Source of the DNA: Litomosoides sigmodontis
Lineage: Eukaryota > Nematoda > Chromadorea > Rhabditida > Onchocercidae
Length of the DNA stretch: 64,000 nt
Reading direction: 5' to 3'
NCBI GenBank assembly: GCA_963070105.1
Contig: OY718805.1
Location: 10,513,652 to 10,577,651 of the forward strand
The notes beneath the pieces were generated by a model. It was given only the letters and a program-made list of their open reading frames with translations, did not search any database and was not told the origin of the DNA. A program made the position numbers and the translations under genes. This document shows, in pieces, positions 53,661-64,000 of this stretch. Each line of letters begins with the position of its first letter. The first letter of the stretch is position 1.

Positions 53661-53774
53661 TTGAAATTTCAGTTCCAACGGTCAGAATTTTAGATACACA
53701 CTATCATAATTCTTTGCAATAATAAAGAATCATATGCGGGTCACTGATTCTAACCGTTGGAACTAAAATTTCAA
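53661..53774. repeat. MITE-like terminal inverted repeat, 114 bp
   Basis: Left arm 53661-53690 and right arm 53745-53774 are near-exact reverse complements (core TTGAAATTTCAGTTCCAACG, two mismatches over about 28 bases). Inside lies a smaller palindrome, ATTCTTTGCAATAATAAAGAAT-like, near 53709-53730. Size and nested symmetry fit a miniature inverted-repeat element. No clear target duplication was found at the edges, and there is no transposase. Confidence 0.75.
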
Positions 53775-54569
53775 TACCACAACTAATTAAAAATAACTAA
53801 TCGCCCATTACTACTCTAATACCCCCTTACATCCAAGGCTTCTTTTTCTCTTAAATTCAAATGAATATATAAAACCTGAACGTTAGCCTTTCTAACATCT
53901 CGTAGAAAACCCGCAATCCTTTTAAATGAACTATCTACATAAAGAACTCGAATAATGAAATCTAACACGAGAAAGCTTCTATATCCCCAAAAGTTTTTCA
54001 TTCAAACTCGGAAATAGCTTTTCACTTGTCACTGACTTACGAATAGTTCATTATTGGTTTTTGCTCAGAGTACAAAATTAGAAAATAATGTGAAAGCAAC
54101 ATAAATTTTATTTCTCCACAAAATGAAAAATAATGGTCGAAACAGTAATCTATAAATCAAAAGAGTAGTAAAATGCATATTTTGTTCCCACTTGGAACTT
54201 AGAAAAACAATGTAGGAACGTACTTAATTTCATAGTTACTAAAAAAATAACTCTACATTTTAAACACTCTTTGCTTTCATAACTTCATAGGATTATATTT
54301 ATAAAAGAATACACATCCATAGGTAAAAAGTATTCCTACGCACTCGTGAGAAAAAAATAACTATAGTTGCAGAAAATAAAGAACTATAGTTTTAGTAATT
54401 TTTAAACTATAATGATAAAATGAAACAACATTTTGACTATAACGCTTGTCAGGAAAAAAGGTGGCAAAAATTACTCCATATAAGTGACATAATGATACCG
54501 CTTTTAAACAGAATCATACATATATAACTGGATTAAGAAATTCTGTTCTTAAATTTAACAAATATCAAT

Positions 54570-57500
54570 TTACATGCGATATCCACGCCCACGACGTAAC
54601 AGCGTAGCACGCCCTCCACGTTTTATAGAGCGCGAGATCTGATGGGTTGAATCACTGCTAAAAATCGATATCTTGACAAAATTTAACGTTACATTCTAGC
54701 AATCGATTGAATTTGCTACCGAAAAATATATTTAGTTGAGATAAAAGATAGCAAGACTATAAGAAGTCGTTGGTATTGCAAGTTATAAAACCATAAATCA
54801 AGATGTCAAATAAAAAGAGTCCAAAGCTATATGCTAATTTTACACAATTTTACACCGTTATTTTACGTAAACAATTAAAAAACCAGTTTGCAACGACGGC
54901 AAAAGATTCTCATAGTATTACGATGTGACATCCATAAAGCTGTAACTCACTCACTTTATGTTTAAGAAGTGCATTACCTGCTTGAAGTGGGTTCCGTTAT
55001 ATCAGGATAACGTATTCTAATACGTCTCGTTGCTGATCCATCTGATGTACTCGGTCCCGAAGATGCTGCTTCATCATCGGTCTGTGTACTGTGTCTGTCT
55101 CCTTGCTCCTCTTCAGCCACATCATTCCCTCCCTCTTCAATCATCAGTGCATGTTCACTTTCACCGCTATCGACATCTGTACCTGTTACCGGAGGAACTG
55201 TACTGGATGCACCACGACTATCAGATTCAATGTTTTCTATAAATATCTTTTTTCTGTAATTTTTTTGAAGGAATATAATTAGATTAATTTGCCAGCTCGT
55301 AATAAAAATATCTTGAGACTACATTTCATAAGCAATAATTCCAAAAATCCGAATATCAAATGAACACAAGCATACATACCAATAAGAGGTGGCGAATCAC
55401 GTACCGCATGCAATTCTGAACCGGAAACAACTAAATGAACCAGAATTATTCACATCTAGGCGTTTAAAATTCTACTAAACTTGATTTTGATAATAAAATT
55501 CAGGTTTATTCAGTTTCAACACCTTACCATCACCACGGTCCTGGAAAGTTATATCCATCGAGTGAGGCTGTAAATCAAGTTCTGCCGATGGTAAGTACAG
55601 AGCTTCCGAATTACAGTGCCTAAAATAAAAGAACAAGTTTGAAAAAATCTATTAAAATCATAAAACTTGTATAGAGCTCAAAAATGACCGAGATAAATTA
55701 ATCAGGGGTCAATCAATCATTTTGTGCTTTAATTTTGATATCACATCTAAAAATCATAAAAAGTTGAAGTCACAAGGTCATGGTTGAGTTTCAACAAACT
55801 TTCAAAGCAATTCTTACTCGGAATGACTTGTATCACTTTTACCCATATGATCTGCACTAAAGGCCCGTGCAGCAGATGAATCCATGTGCAAGACAGAACC
55901 GGGATGTTCTGCAGATGCATCCAACTTCAGTTCTATGCCTAATATATTACAAATATCATTCAGAGTATAAAAACAAATAGCATAGGTGCAAAGAAATGAA
56001 TAATTAAATTTACTGCTTCTACAATTTTAATAAACTGCTATGAATATAAGAGCGGTAATACATAAATTTGGAACGAAATGAGCAAACCTTGAATGTTTTG
56101 CCGTTGACGAGCTTCAGCAATGCTTCTTTCCACATCATCATCAACAACAATTGAACGTTTGCAATCCTCACCATGAGCTTCATCTGTGGAAAGATCAGCT
56201 GGAGAGCGTGAATGATCCACTTCATCACCATCATCATCGTCATCATCATCGATTAAAATAACACCGTCGTCTTCATCACCATTATTTCCTGATTCCTGTA
56301 TACAATTAAGTAAATTCAAGGAATTCGCTTCTTATTCGTAGGAAGCATTTGAATTAAGATCGATTTTAAATACGCTATGTAAAAAGTGAAAAGTGATGTT
56401 TCAACACGCTCGCGTTCTCAAACCCAAAAACAGATCACTACAAAAAACATTAAAATTTCACGATAAGTCGAAAGTTCATGCTCCTAAAATGATACATTTA
56501 GGGTGTGTATACCTACAAATATGTCTTAGAAGAACGAGAGGCAGAAACAATAATTACATCAAAATGCTGCAAAAGCAAAAATTTTCTTCAAATTCTTATG
56601 CATGATACAAGAAATAAAAATTAGCCAAGAATGAACATTTTCAGATCCGCAAAACTTTTTCACAACACATGATTCAGATGCCAACAAAAACTAACTCGGG
56701 CAGCATGACAATCAGGTCTTCTATAATTTGGAGGCAATTCGAAATCGCCCTCGTCATCTGGTTCCTCTTCATCGAATTCCTCATCTTCCATTTCTTCTAG
56801 CATTTCGTCGCCCTGAAAAATTCGAACGAAATAAAAATAGCTTAAACACCAAAGATAGGTAACATAAAGTTCAATTTTTTTTGTATTAAATAGAAACCAA
56901 CCGCAACATCAATTTTATTAGCGATAGGGAAGAACTTAGTACGTTTCACCAATTTAAATCAAATCAAATTAATCTTTTCATCAACCTCTTCTTCACTAAG
57001 ATTATCTTCATCTGCTGAAACTTCTCGTCTAAGATCTTCACCCACTATAATATTATGCTCATTATCCTCAATTTGTTCACCATCATCACGTCCTTCTTCT
57101 TGCACCACTCCCTCACCCACGATTTCATAACTGGCATCTGCATTAACTTTCTGCAAAGCGAATTTCAGAACTAAACACATCCATTTCAATATGAAAATAA
57201 ACCTCAGTGATATGGAGCACATCAAAAAGTACTGGAAATGAAATGAGTCCTAATTAAATCTTCATTAATATATAATATTAGAACCAAGAAAACTGAAAGC
57301 CAGTAAAAGTAAAAGAGGAAAGTTAAGAAGTTCTAGGAAAAACCTGAAATTCAATTGCTGATTTAGTATTTTTCCCTGTTTCACTTTTCATGCCATCCGA
57401 TCGGTCGCCCTCAGGATTTGTAGTTGTTTGAACTGTTAAAAGAATTCAATATTAATCATAACATTAGTTTAGTTCATACTGATAGTAGCATCATATGCAG

Positions 57501-60500
57501 AGGACTATTTTCATTTTGCCCATCAAACTCACCACTTTCTTGCTGTTCATGATCAGCTTCATCCGCAGCATGTTGATCGACGTCAACTAGGGACTCACCT
57601 CCTGACTTCATAAAACGACTGCTTGTGGAAACCTTAAAAAATAGAATGTAGCATTTTCTGAATTACAAGGACAACAGTTCCTCCTGTCTGCACTTCACAT
57701 TTGTTAACGCTCAACTTTATAGAAAATCTTTACATATGAGTTAGATATATCATCATTTGCAAAAATTTTGTGCAGGCAATGAGCATCATACCTGGCTCAG
57801 AGGACTCCCTCGATACCGTTTTCGTGGTTCCAAAACATCCGACCCAGTTTCAATTTGATCGCTGAAAATTGTAAATGAAACTGATGGTTCAAATAAAATT
57901 ATGAAAATTACGTAGACAATATGAAAATGGTGAAAAAAGTTACTTTGTTGGTATGTATGCCCGTTTTCGTGAAGATTCATTTTCATTGCGAGCCACCGAA
58001 ATTGATTGTGGCCCTAACTGCGACACTATTTCTTGTACTGCAATTGGTACGTCACCACTTGCTACACTGCTTGTTATAATATTTGCTCCGTCTCCATTAC
58101 CAGGAGTAACTAAAAGGAACGAATATTAAGTTTTCAAATTAATCACTACTTACACTACCGTAATGAAATCCTTGGAAAATTACTACCCAAACATTTTCAG
58201 CACTGATGCTTCACAAAGAAAAAAGAAATCTTTCCCAAACTTCATTATCGTGGAACAATTTTCCTATAATTAAAAAAACCTGTAAATTTACCGTTATGCT
58301 GTTGCAATTGTGCTTGTATAATATCACCAGAAGAGGATTGACTCACAGTGTTACTCTGCAAAAGACTCTTCATTCATTTAATAAAGTTTCAAAAAATTTA
58401 CATAAGAAATTACCCTCCTTAATATATTTATGTACCTCAAACTACACCTGCAACATTTTTTGAAGTAAATTAATAGTTCGGCATCAATAAAATCAATAAA
58501 CTGAAGATGAATAATGACGACGGTCAAACTGGCGTGTCAATTATTATTACTATCTTTTACAACACAAATGACTCTCTTGGCATACTATGTTAAGTAAAAA
58601 TTATTGCAATAAACTTAGAATGCAGTTGCATATATTAATGTAACTGTCTACAAATGCCCCAGAACACTGTTCCAATTATAGTTTTTCATTTTTCAAATTT
58701 GGAAAATTGCAGATCAAAAACTATAAAAGCTCCAGCAGACCAGCAGCGTTTACGAAACACTTATATGGCGTATATGCTCAGTTCCAATTTGAACAGCGTA
58801 TGAATCGGAAAGTTTAAGCCACTAAGTTAAGAAGCTGATACCAAATTATATTCGACGAAACAGTGGATATAACACGTGATGCGAAAACATAAAAGCATGA
58901 TGAATCCTACTATTCTAATATATGAACACATCAAAGCTAGTGATACTTGTTCGCTAGTAGTTGATACAGATGTGCTGCGATGCATTTCTCGTTCCTCAAT
59001 GTTTCCAACTGCTGTTACTTCTTGCTTTGCGTCTTCATAGATCTGCGTAGCACCTACCATTGCAACAGGTTTAACAAGTGGCAGTGAACGCGAAGTGGTT
59101 GGCGTTTCTGAAATATAATGAATATAATTATTTGCATAAAAAAGAGAACAGGAACAGAAGAAACACTGCCACAATCCTAAAGAAATTTTAAAACATCTGA
59201 AAATGATATCTTTTCCCTAGTCTAATTGTGCCTTGCACTTTTTCAAAGTCATCATTAATTGTGAAATACTTTTTGATGCTAAGCACACTTGTAAACATAA
59301 ATTACCTTCTTTGGATGAAGGAGGAAAATCCACTCGAGCAGTATTGGTAACAAGGAGTGTAGCAGTAGGAGAGCTTTGACTCTGGGAAATCACGGGTGTA
59401 GATGAACTAAAAGAAACGAGAGTTAAATTATTCAGAAATTTGACACGAATCGATTTAAATTAGGCAATATATCAAATCGATTAGCTCTCAAGTTGATGAA
59501 AAACTGAAATTACATTACTGAATAATCAAATAAGTGATACATATTTCTGCCTTGTAGCTATCTTGTTTATAGGTTAGAAAATCCCTTAAATAAATCATTC
59601 AGGCCACCAAGAAACGAAAACCGTCGAAAATAAAAACTGAATTACTAAGAGAAGACAAAAAACTACCTAACAGGTTTAACAAATCCTGAGCTGGAAAAAC
59701 CAGGACGATTACTGGCTTCTTTACGACACGTGTCTAATGCAGCTTCCAGCACCTTTATTTTTCCTTGATAAGCTTCGTCTGATTGCTTAGACGTTTCAAG
59801 TTCTTCTCTCAACCGAGCTACTTCTTGTTCTTTCTTGGTTAACATACTTGTGATCGAATTTAAGCGAAAACGTAATTCTTCTGCAAAGCAAAGTCTGTAT
59901 AAAATTCTGTATTAAATATTACAATTACTGAAGAAAAAACAGCTTTATTATTCGCCGAATTGTGAACCTTTTGTATCATTTTCTGTCTTCAGTTCTCGGA
60001 ATTTAGCTTCAGCCTCAACCAATTTTGCTTGCGCTACCTTATATCTTTCAGCAGATTCTTCTAATTGCTTGGATAAGTCCTATAAATGATTATAAAAGAA
60101 ATTGAAATTGTTACTGATACAGGAAGGCCTGAAGACAGCATAAAAAATATAAGATACCTCCAAGAAACGGAATAAAAAACTATAGCGCATAATGTAGGTA
60201 AGTAATTAAAAGAACGAGGAAGCCAAACTATCATTAATTTTCAAGGAAAAGCAATATGCAACCTTGTTCTGTTGATTGAGTCCCTCCAACTGTTTCAACT
60301 GTGTTTGAAGAATAGTGCTTGCTTTCGTTGGCTGTGTAACGCCACTTATATCAACCGGCCAACCGGTCCGAGGCATTACTTTCTAAAAAGGAATTAAAAA
60401 AAACTCAAATCCGATCAAGCAATGCTACAAAACATTTTAACCCTACTCAATGTATTAAAATAACAGCTGAAAGCTCAAAACGAAAATTTCATAAAACAAT

Positions 60501-63500
60501 CATGCAGTCAAATACATATAAAAATTACCACTTGCTGCTTTTGCTTCTCGATCTCAGCGCGCAGTGTAAGCAATTCTTGCTTCAGTCTTGCAGTTTCAGT
60601 GGCATTTTCCTCCTCTGCTATTGACTTCTCAGTGAGCATCGCTTTTAATCCTTCAACTTCTTTTTCTAATGTTTGAGATTTCATCCTGTATCGTCGCGCA
60701 AGTAATCTAGCTTGCTCAAATTTCGCAGATAGTTTGTTTCGTTCTGATTCACTTTCATCGAATTTTTTCTGCACATCCACTAGGGTTTCCCTACAGAGAA
60801 TGTTCCTAATAGTTCTGTTAAAATAATATAAGTTTAATAAGTGGATTCAGTTCCATCTAAAATAAAAAAACACTTGATATCATTCAGAATAGAAATCGTG
60901 AGCTAACCCAGTTTCAATTTATCCAACTAAATTATCCAAGAAGAGTGACCAACTGATGATACTGCTATATTTCATAGGAAATTAAACATTTGGTACAAGA
61001 TCTTCTCGAGGTTCGCCAAATTTTTAAAAAATTAAATGCACTGGGATGAGGATATCAGTAAGATATTGCAACATAAATTTCCGATGCGCTGCAAGGTGAT
61101 AGATCTGCGAAAAAATTATCACTGGATATAAAGAAGCTTACTTAGATGTTGATTCTTGAACAGATTTTTCTATCTCTCTTTTCAATGAATCACGCTCTGT
61201 TGCAATCACACTTAATCTGCGTTTTAGTGATTCAACTTCGTTACTAAAATAAATCTTTATGAATAAAAACATAAGGAATTCAAATATTTAATCAAAATAT
61301 CAAGGTGATTAAACAGAAAACAGGGACATATCAAAAAGTTTACTTTAAAGCAACCACTCTTTCGGGTCCAAATTTACCCAACGAAATCAAAGCTTGATTG
61401 TGCCTTTCTTTCCACGATTCCAGCTAAAAAAAGGTTCCGTGTTCGTGTTTATCTCTTGTTAAAGACGAAGTCGTCTTTCCTATTTTCTTAAGGATAACGT
61501 TCAGAAGATCACTCACAGAAATTTTGAAAACTGACAAAATCAAAATAATATAACAATGTAATTACTTCCTTTCTGCAGATTTGTAAGTCAGCATTAACAT
61601 TGTGCAGTCGTCCCTTTTCGGTTACTTTCTCTGCGTTCAAAGTTGCAACACGTGCTTGTAAATCACTTACCTGAAAAAAAGAAAAAACAAACAAAATATA
61701 ATCAATTAATCAGCCCTAAATTACTTACAAAATTCTTACGTTTTTCAACAGTTGCTCACTGCGCCGCACTAATTTCTCATTCTGAAGCTTCAAGTTCTGA
61801 TTTTCCTTTTGGATATCTTCCACTAATGCCAATCGTGTTACCATTTCACTTTTTTCCGCAATTGAACGAATATGTACCTTGGAACAGAAGATTTAGGCAG
61901 TCGATGCAGCTGAGTTAAAGTAATTCCAAGTATATAACTCTACTGAGTATAAATATATCAGTTCATTTGATATACGTACTTTTTTATCTAATAATAACTA
62001 TGAAATTGATCTAAGTGTTCTTACTGGAGAAAATTGTGATTGCAGAGCCTAACTTAAATTTAAGTCAGCAATGAATGACGGAAGATGGAACAATCCATTG
62101 AAGTAAAACAAACTTCGGCTTCTTTGCGAAGTTTTTGAATTTCTTCTTCTAATTTCAATCGGTGCTCATCAGCCGTGGCTTGCTGAATTTGCAAACGCTT
62201 CCACTGCAATTCAGCGTTCATCATTCGCTCCATAGCCTAAGAGAAATTTATTAATAAAATTAAACTTTAACAATGACCTGAATTTTGGAATTTCATAATA
62301 GTCTTAAAAGTATATTTTTGTAACAAATGGAAAACGATGCTACCTGTCGATTCTCGCCTTGTAAATATTTGATCACTTCATACAATGCAGCAGTTGATTT
62401 CGAACCGACAGGTGCAGCAATATCTTCACTAGAAGTACTTCCAGAACGTTCCAAAACGGTCATACGTTCTGTTACCTGGAGTGAATTAAAGAACATAATC
62501 CAAAAGTTAAATTTGTAGACTTTTGTGTCAGATGATGGCTTAAACTATCCTATAAAATCTGATGGCTTATCCTATAAAATCTTACACTCGCTGGATTTTG
62601 CAAAAAGTAAATTCTTTCCCAATAATTGAATTGAGTGGATGAAAAAGATTTCATCAGTTGCCTCATTCAAAATTCAGATGCATTTCAACATGACAATAAA
62701 ATTCACCTTTACTAAATTATCACCCAATTCTTCTAGCTTCTGCTTTTGCTCGTCAATTAATTTATTAGCTAAACAAAGTTCCTCTTGGAGTCGATTCTTC
62801 TCAACACGAAGTGCAGACTGAAAGTTTTTTAATTACTTAAAGCACTGTAAAAATGGACTCCTGCGCATCTAAAACTAGAAAAAATGAAAGCAAAAAACGC
62901 TTATGAATCACAAACCACTTCTGATGAACAACTTCGTTTTATGTCTTCGGATTTTTGTTCAAGTTCAATTGCGGCATTTTTCAAATTCACAAGTTCTGCC
63001 TCCTTAATATGAAGCGTTTGTTCCAGTTTGCTGATATCTTCCCTCATTCGACCGCTTTCTTCGTCAAACTAAAAAGAAATTTTATTTATTGATATGTTCG
63101 TTGCTCATCACTTTAACCTATTCTACTATTCAAACAACGAGCATCGAATATCCGACCAAAATTCACAGTTAGAAAAAAATTTTAACTCCAGAAAATGCTT
63201 CATACCGAAACTTTTGCTGAAGAAATTTTTGCAATTTCTAATTCTAGTTCACGTATCCGAGTTTCAGCATTAGTTCTCTGGATATCCAAAATGCTGTATC
63301 GCTTCTCCAATCCCTGATATTCTTTCACTTTTTCCATCCTTAGCTGCTCTGTTTTGGTGGCTCCTTCTTGTAATTTTTGCTCCAGCTGAGCAATTTCTGC
63401 TCGCTGATTCTCGACTACTGCCACACTGAAGAGCGATTAATTCGTCATACCCGCATAAACAACATCTTCTGCTCCTTGATTTGAAGGATATAATATTTAA

Positions 63501-64000
63501 CTGAACAGTCATATACGAGTTTAGTTATGATGTCTAAATTTATTACTACATTTGTAATTTAGATGCAGCAAAACTTCTTCGATATACAGTAAAATATAAG
63601 AGTTGTGAAAACCCGTTACGAAATTTGCTATCATCTCGTATTTTAATGCAGAAGTAAAAAAACCTTTCAGACAACTGTCCTTTTATCAAGTCCAACACTG
63701 CCTGAAGACTATTTCGCTCTGCAAGCGCACTCTGCAAAAAAACTCAAAAAAATGCGCTGTATTATATAAAAACTGACTACAGCTCATCGTCGATAATAAT
63801 TAAAAAAAAAACAAAGCATGAACTTACGGCTCCCTGCTCCAATAATGCCGTTTCCATATTATTACTTAATTTGTTAATTTCAGCAAGTTCTTGTTCGCGT
63901 ATCGCTAGCATTTTCTCGCTTGCTAGAAAATTAGAAAACGCATCATTTTGATTCAAAAAAATTTTGCCCTCAACTAATTTACCGCTTTGAATTTCAAGCC
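54570..64000 (-). CDS. tpr: Nucleoprotein TPR (nuclear-basket coiled coil), C-terminal part
   Basis: TPR (Mlp/Megator) is the coiled-coil filament of the nuclear pore basket, acting in mRNA export and spindle checkpoint. At least 31 exons fall here: 54570..54657, 54978..55236, 55380..55430, 55528..55619, 55818..55938, 56088..56295, 56696..56812, 56986..57150, 57344..57432, 57533..57632, 57792..57861, 57944..58109, 58292..58355, 58947..59107, 59306..59406, 59667..59880, 59968..60079, 60263..60382, 60529..60790, 61142..61243, 61344..61423, 61566..61670, 61740..61877, 62114..62236, 62344..62475, 62707..62817, 62916..63068, 63206..63425, 63664..63731, 63828..63922, 63983..64000. All phases agree; about 1300 aa. 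Exons from 59667 upward are continuous coiled coil, including the TPR/MLP1/MLP2 signature ALYEVIKYLQGENRQ at 62344-62475. The rest is a disordered, very acidic tail (a run of seven Asp near 56240) ending GGRATLLRRGRGYRM. The 5' end is cut by the window. Confidence 0.9.

Larger units (their letters stand above)
51096..54569. other. 3.5 kb intergenic upstream of CLC, downstream of TPR
   Basis: This stretch should hold the CLC promoter and possible non-coding or alternative first exons. Open frames at 51683-52141 arise from the GT/CA repeat, and the others lack domains. It contains the GT microsatellite at 51937-52004 and the MITE-like repeat at 53661-53774. Confidence 0.5.

Overview
The window is eukaryotic nuclear DNA from a nematode, most likely a parasitic clade III (filarial-type) species. 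The DNA is strongly AT-rich. Genes are split into many short exons separated by introns of roughly 100 to 900 bases, with GT..TTTTCAG-type borders. Several start codons sit just after a lone TTTCAG acceptor, as expected of spliced-leader trans-splicing. There are no bacterial operons, ribosome binding sites or CRISPR arrays. The species call is inference. The splice models were rebuilt by hand from reading-frame phase, border motifs and remembered family signatures, with no search run.

Layout. 1-5.4 kb: no convincing gene. It holds a 2.37 kb almost pure ATT array and a perfect 44-base palindrome. 5.4-7.8 kb (-): SSU72, the RNA polymerase II CTD phosphatase, complete in five exons. 9.9-12.2 kb (+): an unrecognised protein with an apparent one-base frame break in an A9 run and a probable membrane segment. 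12.7-14.2 kb (-): a small low-complexity hypothetical gene in four exons. 15.7-18.8 kb (+): WASH1 (WASHC1). 19.4-20.2 kb (+): PIG-P. 20.4-25.8 kb (+): NOA1, a circularly permuted mitochondrial GTPase, in 16 exons. 27.1-33.2 kb (+): SNX14-like sorting nexin. 34.4-35.7 kb (+): PRELI-domain lipid carrier (PRELID1-like). 36.8-38.2 kb (+): EMC5/MMGT1. 38.7-40.7 kb (+): NDUFAF6. 40.7-43.5 kb: AT-rich desert. 43.5-51.1 kb (-): CLC voltage-gated chloride channel (ClC-2/CLH type) with CBS domains. 51.1-54.6 kb: intergenic, with a GT repeat and a MITE-like inverted repeat. 54.6-64 kb (-): the C-terminal ~1300 residues of the nuclear-basket protein TPR, cut by the window edge.

How the genes fit together. 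Between 9.9 and 40.7 kb all genes but one lie on the + strand. Two adjacent pairs (PIG-P/NOA1 and EMC5/NDUFAF6) are only 0.2-0.5 kb apart, so nematode-style operons are possible. Three of the clustered genes are mitochondrial (NOA1, PRELID1-like, NDUFAF6), two act in ER membrane biogenesis or GPI synthesis (EMC5, PIG-P), and two act in endosomal traffic (WASH1, SNX14). I found no new defence or mobile system. The most unusual items are the giant ATT array, the palindrome, two MITE/hairpin-like inverted repeats, and the unrecognised gene at 9.9 kb.
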